From: Planktothrix agardhii NIES-204
GTDB taxonomy: Bacteria; Cyanobacteriota; Cyanobacteriia; Cyanobacteriales; Microcoleaceae
Assembly: GCA_003609755.1 (NCBI GenBank)
Contig: AP017991.1
Span: forward strand, 4,327,001-4,391,000
Length of the DNA: 64,000 bases
Direction: 5' to 3'
The number at the start of each line of letters is the position of its first letter. Positions within the stretch are counted from its first letter, which is position 1. Below the pieces are notes generated by a model. The model made no database searches. It had not been told where the DNA came from and saw only the letters and a list, made by a program, of their open reading frames with translations. Position numbers and translations under genes: made by a program. This document shows positions 17,360 through 25,834 of this stretch, in pieces.

Positions 17360-17630
17360 GATCGACCTCGCTACTGGAACAGTAAGCCAAAACATACCCC
17401 AAAATAGTATTCCAGATCGCCAGGGAAATTAGGGCGAGAATCAGTAAGGGCCATTCGCGGGGAATTTTCAAGAGTAACCCAGCAATAATAGCCATCGATC
17501 CTAGGGTATCGGAGACGGAAAGACTATGGAGTTTGAATAAAATAGATCGGTTTCCCATTAAGGGAATCGTTCCCCAAAACCAAAATAGGAGTCCTATACC
17601 GATGAGAAAATAGCCAAATAAATCGATCAT
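17349..17630 (-). CDS. mnhG: Mrp-type antiporter subunit G (MnhG/MrpG)
   Basis: A 93-residue protein with three predicted transmembrane helices (IGIGLLFWFWGTIPLMG; LGSMAIIAGLLL; LLILALISLAIWNTILGYVL). The LHSLSVSDTLGSM segment between helices 1 and 2 is the MnhG/PhaG signature. It is a small structural subunit of the Mrp antiporter. The start ATG overlaps the mnhF stop (ATGA), so translation is coupled. Confidence 0.88.
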   Translation of the reverse strand: MIDLFGYFLIGIGLLFWFWGTIPLMGNRSILFKLHSLSVSDTLGSMAIIAGLLLKIPREWPLLILALISLAIWNTILGYVLAYCSSSEVDHGR

Positions 17631-17884
17631 TGTTGTTCATTCATCCTTTTTAAAAGGTGAGCTAGTAACATAAATCCGGCGTTGCCAACACTGAGAATAA
17701 TCACCCCCACAATCCCGATCATCCAGTCATCTCGTAACACCGAGATCACTAAAATCATCACCGATGTTTTAGTGGCAACACTCGCAAAAGCTAACATTTT
17801 CTCCCAAACATCATCCTCTTGCCAACAGGCTTCTGATATGGGAATTAATAAGGCAATAATCATGGCAATCAAAACCCAGTTCAT
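17627..17884 (-). CDS. mnhF: Mrp-type antiporter subunit F (MnhF/MrpF)
   Basis: An 85-residue protein with three helices: MNWVLIAMIIALLIPI, KTSVMILVISVL and MIGIVGVIILSVGNAGFMLL. This is the size and topology of MnhF/MrpF. Start taken at 17884 (MNWVLIAM), which overlaps the mnhE stop as ATGA; a longer upstream frame is just the mnhE tail read in another frame. It is a small membrane subunit, associated in Bacillus with cholate and sodium efflux. Confidence 0.85.
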   Translation of the reverse strand: MNWVLIAMIIALLIPISEACWQEDDVWEKMLAFASVATKTSVMILVISVLRDDWMIGIVGVIILSVGNAGFMLLAHLLKRMNEQQ

Positions 17885-18276
17885 CTGGCTCTCCTCCGTC
17901 GTACCCAATGGACAGCATACCAACCGTCTTCGTGGTATTTAACAACAATGGTTTTTGGGGTAAAGGTAATCAAAAAGATATCTAAAAAAATCAGTCCCGG
18001 TGTCCGCCGAGGTTTGACTTCTTCCCGGGTGATTTCCTCGTAATTATGGGGACGGAAAATCATTTCAAAGGCTTCAGTGTATGCTTGAGGAATGGCGATC
18101 ACAATTTCATAAAAAACCCATAACCAATCGGTTAAAACCGTTGGCGTTTTACGCAAACCGGGTAAAAGCAAGGCAATTGCCACCCCGATAATAATATTGG
18201 TCAGGCTAAAATTGGCTGTTAGTAGAAACCAAATTACTAACCGTAAAATTAGATTCAGATAGCCGATCATGACCAC
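17881..18276 (-). CDS. mnhE: Mrp-type antiporter subunit E (MnhE/MrpE)
   Basis: A 131-residue protein. Residues 1-35 contain hydrophobic helices (LNLILRLVIWFLLTANFSLT, then IIIGVAIALLLPG), and the soluble C-terminal half has PRRTPGLIFLDIFLITFTPKTIVV, matching the MnhE/PhaE family motif around 'SP GT'. It overlaps mnhD by 10 bases. It is needed for full assembly and activity of the complex in other bacteria. Confidence 0.85.
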   Translation of the reverse strand: MVMIGYLNLILRLVIWFLLTANFSLTNIIIGVAIALLLPGLRKTPTVLTDWLWVFYEIVIAIPQAYTEAFEMIFRPHNYEEITREEVKPRRTPGLIFLDIFLITFTPKTIVVKYHEDGWYAVHWVRRRRAR

Positions 18277-19694
18277 ACCATCCAGAATAAAAGAATTAAC
18301 ATCAGACTCATGACCCCCATCAAATGCTCAAATTGTTCGATGACCCGGGGGAGTTTAATTGATAACCGTTGAATCCCGAAAACATAGATTAACCAGCCCA
18401 GAATAATCGTGATCAGAGGTTTGATAATATTAGCCAGGGTATAAGCCTGATAGTAGACAATATTGGCGCCTACCAAACCCGCTAGGAGTAGAATTATCCC
18501 TGGCCAAAAGCCTTTTCTGACTTTATCCTCTCCCCCAAAAGGTAAAAAGATAAATTTGGCAAAGGAGATGGCCGTTCCCAAAGCGGCTATATTCATGGCG
18601 ATCACTTGCCAAGGTAAAAGATTTTTCATGGTTAACACCTTTGCCCCAAAACCTGACAATAGGGGGAAACCCGATATGGAAAAACTCGCGATCGCCAACG
18701 CGATCCAGAGGTGGGTATTCATCGGTTGATGTTTAAGTTCTGAGAAATTTCGACTCGGTAAAGTCCCTGCTATCAAAAATAAAGCGGATTTAACTAAGCC
18801 GTGGGTGAGGGCATAAAATCCTCCCACTTCCGGTGCTGCTAAAACAAACCCTAATTGGGAAATGGTATGAAAAGCCAGCATCCGCTTAGTATCCTTTTCA
18901 AACATGGCATAGGACACCCCCAGCAGGGCGGTGCCGACTCCAAAGAAACGGACAATGGGATCGATCTCACTAATCATCAGGGCTAAACGCACCAAGGGAA
19001 ATACCCCGGCTTTGACCACCACCCCAGACATTAAAGCCGATACGGGGGTTTCTGCTTCCGAGTGGGTTAAGGGTAGCCACAACCCAGAGATAAAGATCCC
19101 TCCTTTGATTAGTAGTCCTAAAAAAATCAGGGCGACGGCTTCGGGTGGCACACCCTGTAAACCAGTAAAGGCAAAGGAATGATGGGTTTGATAGACTAAT
19201 ACCGCCCCGACTAAATAAAACAGCAGGGCGACGTTACTCACAAACAAATAGCGCAACCCCACCCAAATTGACCGATCGGATCGGGGATAGACAATTAACA
19301 AAAAGGTGGCTATTCCAATTACCTCTAATGCCACATATAAACTCATGAAATCCGCGCAGATAAACGCGGCATTCAGGCTACCGTGTAACAGAGTAACTTG
19401 GGTATAAAAAAAACTGGTTTTATTGGTATGCCAGCAGTAGAGGATCACTGCTGCGGTGACTAGCCCATTGGTTAAAATAAAATAGCCACTGAGTTGATCA
19501 ATAATTAAGCTAACCCCGAAATGATCGAGTAACTGTAGATTCAACGGAGACGGATTCAGTAAGGTTTGTAACCCATATCCGATTGAAATAATCGCCATCC
19601 CTAGTGCTAAAACTTTATCCAGTTGGGGGAGAAGATAAATTGTAAAACCCAGAAAAAAGGGCAGTCCAATCCAAACTAGGGTTAGAGTTGTCAT
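18267..19694 (-). CDS. mnhD: Mrp-type antiporter subunit D (MnhD/MrpD, proton-channel family)
   Basis: A 475-residue polytopic membrane protein of the NuoL/M/N family with about 14 helices. Family residues include a glutamate in FMSLYVALEVIGIATFLLIV, a lysine in GLLIKGGIFISGLWLPLTHSEAETPVSALMSG, a lysine in KDTKRMLAFHTISQLG and HGLVKSALFLIAG. It is the proton-translocating subunit of the Mrp complex. A gap of more than 400 bp separates it from mnhC, occupied by an IscB tail and a MITE, which may uncouple its expression. Many cyanobacterial Mrp operons carry two D-like genes, and only one is seen here. Confidence 0.88.
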   Translation of the reverse strand: MTTLTLVWIGLPFFLGFTIYLLPQLDKVLALGMAIISIGYGLQTLLNPSPLNLQLLDHFGVSLIIDQLSGYFILTNGLVTAAVILYCWHTNKTSFFYTQVTLLHGSLNAAFICADFMSLYVALEVIGIATFLLIVYPRSDRSIWVGLRYLFVSNVALLFYLVGAVLVYQTHHSFAFTGLQGVPPEAVALIFLGLLIKGGIFISGLWLPLTHSEAETPVSALMSGVVVKAGVFPLVRLALMISEIDPIVRFFGVGTALLGVSYAMFEKDTKRMLAFHTISQLGFVLAAPEVGGFYALTHGLVKSALFLIAGTLPSRNFSELKHQPMNTHLWIALAIASFSISGFPLLSGFGAKVLTMKNLLPWQVIAMNIAALGTAISFAKFIFLPFGGEDKVRKGFWPGIILLLAGLVGANIVYYQAYTLANIIKPLITIILGWLIYVFGIQRLSIKLPRVIEQFEHLMGVMSLMLILLFWMVWS

Positions 19695-19716
19695 CTTTCT
19701 TCCCCCTTGGAGACTC

Positions 19717-19743
19717 CCACTGAACCTGTAATCAAGTCAGTGG
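19717..19743. repeat. bulged hairpin next to IscB relic (proximal to mnhD)
   Basis: CCACTGA (19717-19723) pairs with TCAGTGG (19737-19743), an inner CCTG/CAAG stem (one mismatch) follows a bulged A, and the loop is TAAT. Its design parallels the hairpin at 20099-20125 on the other side of the IscB tail. Confidence 0.55.
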
Positions 19744-19766
19744 CGAGAGGAAAAAGGGGTAGAGGT

Positions 19767-19961
19767 TTATGTTGCATACAAATAACCATCTTTTCTGTGA
19801 ATAAGTGAACAATATTTTTGGTTAATACCTTGTATTAATCCACTAGCTGTTGAGACATTGAAACTGCCTGTTGTACGAACAGCAACTCGCCCAACATAAG
19901 TTCCAATTTTCTTGCCAGAGGTAACAATTGCTCTAACAATATCGCCTGTTTGAAAACCTTT
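19767..19961 (-). pseudogene. IscB (RRXRR/HNH family) C-terminal remnant
   Basis: Sixty-four open codons ending TAA at 19767-19769 read KGFQTGDIVRAIVTSGKKIG, TYVGRVAVRTTGSFNVST and GINQKYCSLIHRKDGYLYA. This is the conserved C-terminal domain of IscB, the transposon-encoded RNA-guided nuclease ancestral to Cas9. The RRXRR, RuvC and HNH parts are absent, and the frame runs straight into the end of a MITE at 19962. It lies antisense to nothing and between mnhC and mnhD, so it is a dead relic of an IS200/IS605-type element. Confidence 0.8.
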
Positions 19962-20053
19962 CAGGACTTACGCAAATTTGGGGCTGTAACCTTAGATGTA
20001 GGGGTAATTCATGAATTACCCCTACTATTGATAGCGGTGATGCGTAAGTCCTG
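19962..20053. mobile_element. 92-bp MITE inserted at the IscB remnant
   Basis: Perfect 13-bp terminal inverted repeats CAGGACTTACGCA / TGCGTAAGTCCTG at 19962-19974 and 20041-20053, with a 28-bp perfect internal palindrome at 19998-20025 centred on TTCATGAA. No coding capacity. The size and CAGGACTTACGCA ends match the style of non-autonomous elements scattered in cyanobacterial genomes. Confidence 0.85.
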
Positions 20054-20098
20054 TTAATAAGACTTAGGCTGGTAAACTATCGGCTTCTTTCAAAGCCT

Positions 20099-20125
20099 CC
20101 ACTGTATTTGTACTCAAATCAGTGG
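20099..20125. repeat. bulged hairpin next to IscB relic (proximal to mnhC)
   Basis: CCACTG (20099-20104), bulged T, ATTTG (20106-20110), loop TACT, CAAAT (20115-20119), CAGTGG (20120-20125): a near-perfect hairpin with one bulged base. It resembles the subterminal hairpins recognised by HUH transposases of IS200/IS605 elements and the partner hairpin at 19717-19743. Confidence 0.55.
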
Positions 20126-20132
20126 GGGTTGT

Positions 20133-20468
20133 TTACGGTGTATTGTTTTTCTCGATCTCGTTAGTTTCTAAGGTGGGATTATCCTGGGCGAGTTTCATTA
20201 CTCCCACTAGCATTAAGGCCTGAATTGAAAGACCGATTACGATTGCTGTTAAAATCACCGCTTGGGGGACGGGATCGGCGTAAGTTGGATTGGGGGTATC
20301 TGAAAGAATTGGAGTTAACAAACCATCCCGGGATGCGATCAGCACATAGTAGGCGATCACACCCGTACTCATGACATCCATAGAGATGGTCTTCATCAGC
20401 AGGTTTTTTTTCAGAATGATTCCGAAAAATCCACAGAGTATGGTGGCAAACACAAAGGCTTCTAACAC
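20133..20468 (-). CDS. mnhC: Mrp-type antiporter subunit C (MnhC/MrpC)
   Basis: A 111-residue protein of the NuoK/MnhC family with three helices: LEAFVFATILCGFFGIIL, VMSTGVIAYYVLIA and AVILTAIVIGLSIQALMLVG. The motif DPVPQAVILTAIVIG is the most conserved part of MnhC. It is the first gene of the Mrp operon here. The next subunit, mnhD, starts 438 bp further on beyond mobile-element debris, whereas these genes normally abut. Confidence 0.88.
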   Translation of the reverse strand: MLEAFVFATILCGFFGIILKKNLLMKTISMDVMSTGVIAYYVLIASRDGLLTPILSDTPNPTYADPVPQAVILTAIVIGLSIQALMLVGVMKLAQDNPTLETNEIEKNNTP

Positions 20469-20589
20469 GATAATTAACCGGGGGCTAAGGGTTGTTTTTT
20501 AAACTTGGCTCTATTAAAGCGAGTCGTTTTTATTTCAACTCTATTAAAATAACACAAATGATTCAGTTTTTAGTCAGGTGAGGACAAAT

Positions 20590-20826
20590 TCAATCATCAA
20601 TAACTTTTCCCCGCATGGTCTTCAAATGTGAGTGCTTTGTTTTGCTATCCAGACGCCTTCTCTGAGAACTGCGAGTCGGTTTACGAGGTTTACGAGGTTT
20701 AGGAAGCGAAATCGCACTTTTAATTAAGTCTTGAAGTCGTTGTAAAGCTTCTTCCCGATTTTGTTCTTGACTACGGTATTCCTGTGCTTTGATAATAATT
20801 ACCCCTTCTTTACTAATACGTTGATC
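20590..20826 (-). pseudogene. 3' remnant of an ArfB-like (RF-1 domain) peptidyl-tRNA hydrolase gene
   Basis: Seventy-eight open codons, closed by a TAA directly upstream (20827-20829), read DQRISKEGVIIIKAQEYRSQ, QNREEALQRLQDLIKSAI and the basic tail RSSQRRRLDSKTKHS. This is the C-terminal half of the ArfB/YaeJ family, which rescues stalled ribosomes. The catalytic GGQ motif of the N-terminal half is missing and no start codon precedes the fragment, so it is truncated. Confidence 0.75.
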
Positions 20827-20877
20827 TTAGAAATTTTTAACATAATTGATCAATAACTTTAGGATAAAATAGCAAAA

Positions 20878-22218
20878 TTAAACACGGTAAGGGAGGATGG
20901 CTAAGTCTGTTTTTGGATCGAATAAATGAATTTTTTCCGGTGTTAGCGCTAACCAAATTTTTTCACCCTGTACAAATTCAGTTTCGGCGGGAATTCTGAC
21001 CTGTAAGGAAAAAGGAAGATTATTTTCTCCGAATAGATGTACCCATAATAATGTTTCATGTCCTAATGCTTCCATCCGATCAACAATTACGGGTAAATTT
21101 TTAGTAGCTGGACAACTAACAATTAAATGTTCTGGTCTAATTCCTAAGATTAATTTTTCTTCCTTTTGGCGAGGTAAAACCGTTTGCCAAATATCGGGTA
21201 AAGTTAAACGAAATTGAGCATGGGTAATTAATAAAGGAGCGATAAATTTAACCGGGATAAAATTCATTGGAGGAGATCCAATAAACTCGGCTACAAAGCG
21301 ATTATTAGGACGATTATACAGTTCTAAAGGAGGAGCTACTTGTTGAATTCTGCCTTGATTCATAACAGCAATTCGTGAACCCATTGTCATTGCTTCGACT
21401 TGATCATGGGTGACATAAATGGTGGTTGTCCCTAATTTTTTTTGTAATTCTACAATTTGGGCGCGGGTTTCGGTTCTTAATTTTGCATCTAAATTTGATA
21501 GGGGTTCATCCATTAAGAAAACCTGGGGATTTCTGGCCATGGCTCGACCTAATGCAACCCGTTGTTTTTGCCCGCCTGATAGTTGTTTGGGATATCGATC
21601 TAATAATGATTCAATTTGTAATAATTTGGCAACGGTTAAGACTCTTTCATCTACGGCTTTTTCTCGTTCTGAAAGATAGCGGAAGTTGGAAGGAAGCGAT
21701 CGCGTTATTCTCACAATAACATCTTCTAACCATAAGGGAGCAAAAATTTGATACTCTCCAAGGGTAAAGGATAATTGTTGATTAGAATGTAAATTAGAGT
21801 CTTTTCTGGGAATCATCAAAGGCTGTTTGGGTTCTGTTTCTCGATAGGAACGACGCAACCCAAAGGCTAAGTTATCATAGACTTTTAAGTGAGGATAAAG
21901 AGCGTAGTTTTGAAACACCATGGCAATATCTCGCGCTTTCGGGGGTAATTCATTAACTAATTTATCCCCGATATAAATATTACCGCCAGTAATAGTTTCT
22001 AAGCCTGCAATTAACCTTAATAGGGTACTTTTTCCACAACCTGACGGCCCCACTAATACCATAAATTCCCCATCAAATATATTCAGATGCACCCGTTTTA
22101 AAATAGCTTGACGGGTCAGGGTTGATTCTTGAAGTTCTGATGATTTTGTTTCCTCGGAGGCGGTTTGACGACGAATGGGAAAACTTTTATAAATATTATC
22201 TAAAATAACTTCTGCCAT
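20878..22218 (-). CDS. sugar-type ABC transporter ATP-binding protein (MalK/UgpC/MsmK family) with an insertion
   Basis: A 446-residue ATPase. Walker A is GPSGCGKST (57-65), the Q-loop is VFQNYALYPH, the signature is LSGGQKQRVALGRA (from about 213), Walker B is VFLMDEPLSNLDAKLR, and the switch is THD. The C-terminal 150 residues form the regulatory OB domain of the MalK/UgpC subgroup (GIRPEHLIV). Two insertions stand out: about 25 residues after the first strand (15-38), and about 65 residues between the Q-loop region and the signature (122-188). It energises import of a sugar or sugar alcohol. No permease gene is adjacent, so it may serve several transporters. Start taken at 22218 (MAEVILDNIY). 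Confidence 0.85.
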   Translation of the reverse strand: MAEVILDNIYKSFPIRRQTASEETKSSELQESTLTRQAILKRVHLNIFDGEFMVLVGPSGCGKSTLLRLIAGLETITGGNIYIGDKLVNELPPKARDIAMVFQNYALYPHLKVYDNLAFGLRRSYRETEPKQPLMIPRKDSNLHSNQQLSFTLGEYQIFAPLWLEDVIVRITRSLPSNFRYLSEREKAVDERVLTVAKLLQIESLLDRYPKQLSGGQKQRVALGRAMARNPQVFLMDEPLSNLDAKLRTETRAQIVELQKKLGTTTIYVTHDQVEAMTMGSRIAVMNQGRIQQVAPPLELYNRPNNRFVAEFIGSPPMNFIPVKFIAPLLITHAQFRLTLPDIWQTVLPRQKEEKLILGIRPEHLIVSCPATKNLPVIVDRMEALGHETLLWVHLFGENNLPFSLQVRIPAETEFVQGEKIWLALTPEKIHLFDPKTDLAILPYRV

Positions 22219-22386
22219 TTTAATTTTACCTAATTTTGAATCCAATAAATGATTGTAAATTACAACAATAAACTTTAATTTTACCTGATTTTCCGTAGGA
22301 GCGGGTTCTCTCAGATATTGATAACAAACCATTAACTGAATTAAACCCGCCCTTTCTTTAGTGAGTGTGATCCACGCTTACAGACC

Positions 22387-24936
22387 CTACGACTTGATCG
22401 AGATAATTCTCTCATCGGGTTTGAGTTTGAAAATGCGATCACCTGTACTATCTTTTGTGGATAGATTAATTTGATCCGTGGGAACATGAATAATCCGATT
22501 ATCACTGGTGAACAGATGGATTTGTTGGCGGGGTTTAGCCGGGGCAATTCCTACTAATATATCATTAGGAGATTTAAACTGGATCATGGAAATTCCGATC
22601 CCCCCTCGGTTACTTCCCCGCACTAATTCCATCGCAATTCGTTTAATATAACCCTGTTCTGTTACTAATAATAAACTGCCTTTAATTGATAGGGTAACAC
22701 ATCCGATTAAATGTTCTTTTTGTCGTAAGCGAGTGGCTTGGGAACCCTGGGCAACTTTACCCATCGGAGGTAGTTGTTCATCATTAAGATCAAATCGTAA
22801 GAGTCGCCCCCCGGAAGTAGCCAAGACTACTTTTTCATCGGCATTAGAAAGGGTAGCAAAAGATAATTCATCGTCATCTTTTAGTTTAACAATGGTACTG
22901 CCTCGGTTGGTTAATTCCGCTAATTCTATTAGGGGTAAACGTTTAATTTTCCCCTGTTGAGTTAGGGTAATTAAATCGGTTTTATCGGGAAAAGCTGATA
23001 ATAGAAATTGAGCAATCATTAAGTCTTGGGGATTAATTGATGTATCTTTATAGGCAGAAGGTGATAATAAGGTAATAATTGGTTTTCCCTTAGACCGATT
23101 ATTACCCACAGGAATATCCGCTACACTTAAAGGATAAGCTTTTCCAGTTTTCAATACCATGACTAGATTTTGACTGGTTTTAGTATTGTGGGTTTGGGTG
23201 ATAAAATCATCGGTTTCCTCAATATTAATAGCGGTCTTATTTTCAGTTTGATTCCGTTTGGAATCTGCGGTTTTGGGAGATACTCGCCGAATATAACCGC
23301 GATGGGTAATTTCAATTACGGTTTCTTCGTCCACCGGGGGTAAGGGTTGTAATACATCGGGAGGAGATGTCAGTTCTAATATCTTTTCTTTGGATTTTTT
23401 AGCGGTTTTATCCTCAGAGGTGATAGTAGTTTGACCTTGGGGATAAATAATTCGAGTGCGTCGTTCATCGCCATATTTTCGTTTGAGCGATCGCAATTCT
23501 TTCTTCAAGGATTTTAACAGTTCAGGACGTTCATCTAGTAACCGTCTTAACTGTTCAATATTAGTAGTTAATTGGGTAAATTCTTCCTGTAATTTTTGCC
23601 GTTCTAACCCGGTTAATCGACGCATAGGCATGGCTAAAATGGCATCGGATTGAATATCACTAAACCCTAATTGATTTTCTAAGGTTATTTTTGCTGTTGA
23701 ACCATCGGGGGCATTTCTGAGAATTTCAATCAAACTATCTAAATTTTCTAAAGCTAGTAATAACCCTTCCACTAAATGACAACGCCGTTCGGCGGCTTCT
23801 AATTCATGGCGGTATTGACGGGTTAAAGTTTGTTCCCTAAATGATAGAAATTCTTGGAGAATTTGTTTTAAACTTAATTGTCGGGGTTGTCCATTCACGA
23901 TCGCCAAAAAAATCGCCCCAAACTTGGTCATTAATTCCGTTTGCTGATAGAGATGATGTAACACCACTTCGGGAGAAAATTCCCGTTTTAATTCAATTAC
24001 AACTCGAATGCCTTCGCGATCACTTTCATCCCTAATATCAGAAATTCCCTCTAATTTTCCCGCATTAACTAACCCGGCAATTTTTTCGATCCAAGCTGCT
24101 TTATTCACCTGAAATGGCAATTCCGTGACCACAATAGCATTTTTAGTCCGACGTTTTTGGGCGGTGGGAACTTCTTCCATTTTTGCCACACCCCGCACCA
24201 CAATACTGCCTTTTCCGTGATGATAAGCTTCAGCAATTCCTTCGGTACTAATAATTTCTCCCCCGGTGGGAAAATCCGGCCCAGGAATCAATTCGATTAA
24301 TTTTTGTTCGGATAATTCAGGTTGATCAATTAAGGCAATTAGTCCATCGACTACTTCTCCTAAATTATGGGGAGGAATATTCGTCGCCATCCCAACAGCA
24401 ATTCCCGAAGATCCATTTAACAATAAAAACGGCAGTTGGGCGGGTAAAACCGTGGGTTCCTGTTGAGAATTATCGAAATTACTAATAAAATTAACTGTAG
24501 CTTCCCCGACTTGGGAAAGTAACCCTTCATGGCCCACCGCAGCTAAACGGGTTTCGGTGTAACGCATCGCCGCTGGGGGGTCATTATCCACAGACCCGAA
24601 GTTGCCATGACCTGCTAATAATGGGTAACGACTAGAAAATTCCTGAACCAGTCTCACCAAGGCATCATAAACCGATTGATCCCCGTGGGGGTGATATTTC
24701 CCTAACACATCCCCAACTACCCGCGCACATTTGCGGTAGGGACGGTCGGGAGTTAACCCCAATTCGTGCATCGCGTACAAAATCCGACGATGTACGGGTT
24801 TCAACCCATCGCGAACATCGGGTAAAGCTCGGCCAACAATCACACTCATGGCATATTCGAGGTACGATTGTTGCATCTCGGTATGAAGCGATGTGGTGAT
24901 CACTTGCCCAGAAAAGAGGTTTAACTGTTTAGCCAT
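22387..24936 (-). CDS. gyrA: type II DNA topoisomerase subunit A (GyrA/ParC family)
   Basis: An 849-residue subunit that breaks and rejoins DNA. The catalytic tyrosine is Tyr126 in [10 protein letters not shown]. Conserved blocks include [38 protein letters not shown] and [19 protein letters not shown]. The C-terminal six-bladed pinwheel starts at about residue 540 ([11 protein letters not shown]). The GyrA box (QRRGGRG type), needed for gyrase wrapping, is not visible at its usual place after the first blade; the sequence there is [16 protein letters not shown]. Cyanobacteria carry two A subunits, and this may be the one often annotated gyrA but closer to ParC in function. Confidence 0.85.
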   Translation of the reverse strand: MAKQLNLFSGQVITTSLHTEMQQSYLEYAMSVIVGRALPDVRDGLKPVHRRILYAMHELGLTPDRPYRKCARVVGDVLGKYHPHGDQSVYDALVRLVQEFSSRYPLLAGHGNFGSVDNDPPAAMRYTETRLAAVGHEGLLSQVGEATVNFISNFDNSQQEPTVLPAQLPFLLLNGSSGIAVGMATNIPPHNLGEVVDGLIALIDQPELSEQKLIELIPGPDFPTGGEIISTEGIAEAYHHGKGSIVVRGVAKMEEVPTAQKRRTKNAIVVTELPFQVNKAAWIEKIAGLVNAGKLEGISDIRDESDREGIRVVIELKREFSPEVVLHHLYQQTELMTKFGAIFLAIVNGQPRQLSLKQILQEFLSFREQTLTRQYRHELEAAERRCHLVEGLLLALENLDSLIEILRNAPDGSTAKITLENQLGFSDIQSDAILAMPMRRLTGLERQKLQEEFTQLTTNIEQLRRLLDERPELLKSLKKELRSLKRKYGDERRTRIIYPQGQTTITSEDKTAKKSKEKILELTSPPDVLQPLPPVDEETVIEITHRGYIRRVSPKTADSKRNQTENKTAINIEETDDFITQTHNTKTSQNLVMVLKTGKAYPLSVADIPVGNNRSKGKPIITLLSPSAYKDTSINPQDLMIAQFLLSAFPDKTDLITLTQQGKIKRLPLIELAELTNRGSTIVKLKDDDELSFATLSNADEKVVLATSGGRLLRFDLNDEQLPPMGKVAQGSQATRLRQKEHLIGCVTLSIKGSLLLVTEQGYIKRIAMELVRGSNRGGIGISMIQFKSPNDILVGIAPAKPRQQIHLFTSDNRIIHVPTDQINLSTKDSTGDRIFKLKPDERIISIKS

Positions 24937-25364
24937 GAGTTTAGTTGAGTCTACAGCGATAGGGTTCTGATCTTAGATTATGGCGTGATCGGTTGTTTCG
25001 ATCACGGCTATCTAACAAAGCTCAGGGGATCTGGTTACTTTTTTGAGGATAACCAATTGCGTTCAATTTGACTAAATTCGGTGGGACTAGACATTTTGCC
25101 GTTCTCTAAAACCCTGTGTATTGATTATAAGCTCTAGCTTTCAGGTTTCACATATACAGATTTTTGCCGATGTTTTTGCCGATCAGTTCAAAGGGAGATC
25201 AATTTCCGCAGCGTTTCTTAGACAAAGGTTTCTGGCATTTACTATCGGGCTATTATTGTCAACCCGTTGAATGGGCGTGGTATGATAACCTTTCGGTACT
25301 GGAGAGTGAAAAATAGAGATATTTGGTAAATCTATTTGAATAGTATATCGGGTGGGAGACTCAG
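24937..25364. promoter_or_regulatory. divergent upstream region of gyrA-like gene and response regulator
   Basis: A 428-bp gap. An 8-bp perfect hairpin CGTGATCG / CGATCACG with a 7-nt loop at 24984-25006 lies about 50 bp before the topoisomerase start, probably in its leader. A -10-like TATGAT at 25281-25286 precedes the response-regulator gene, whose ribosome binding site is GGGAG just before the ATG. No open frame is convincing here. Confidence 0.5.
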
Positions 25365-25766
25365 ATGAAGACCGTTCTGATTGTAGAAGACGATCAGGTT
25401 AATGCTCGTGTTTTTTCAAAAATCTTGACAAAACGGGGTGGATTAGCCGTTAAACACACGGAAAACGTGGAAGAAGTGCTGGAGATTGCTCGCACAGGGG
25501 AGGCGGACTTGATTTTGATGGATGTTTCCCTGGCGCACAGTGTCTATCAAGGAAAAGCAGTTGATGGAATTAAAATTACACAACTCCTGAAAGCTGACCC
25601 CGCTACCGCGAAACTGCCGATTATTTTAGTAACGGCCCATGCCATGGCCGGAGATCGGGAGGATTTTATGGCTCAAAGTGGAGCCGATGACTATATCTCT
25701 AAACCTGTGATTGATCATCAAAAGTTCGTGGATAAGATTAAATCCTTGATGCCACCAGAGAAGTGA
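25365..25766 (+). CDS. single-domain response regulator (CheY-like)
   Basis: A 133-residue stand-alone receiver domain. Acidic residues are in LIVEDDQVN, the phospho-acceptor aspartate is in DLILMDVSL, the switch threonine is in ILVTAHAMAG and the lysine is in DYISKP. There is no output domain. Such CheY/DivK-like receivers relay phosphate to kinases or bind partners. A decayed histidine-kinase tail lies 1 kb downstream on the other strand, but a link is unproven. The insert HSVYQGKAVDGIKITQLLK is longer than in CheY and typical of DivK/Spo0F-like cyanobacterial receivers. Confidence 0.88.
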   Translation: MKTVLIVEDDQVNARVFSKILTKRGGLAVKHTENVEEVLEIARTGEADLILMDVSLAHSVYQGKAVDGIKITQLLKADPATAKLPIILVTAHAMAGDREDFMAQSGADDYISKPVIDHQKFVDKIKSLMPPEK

Positions 25767-25834
25767 GCCGCCTTTTTTAACCATACCTGCGGCTTTGTAC
25801 TCCTAAGATTTTGGGATGATCGAGATCCTTGAGA

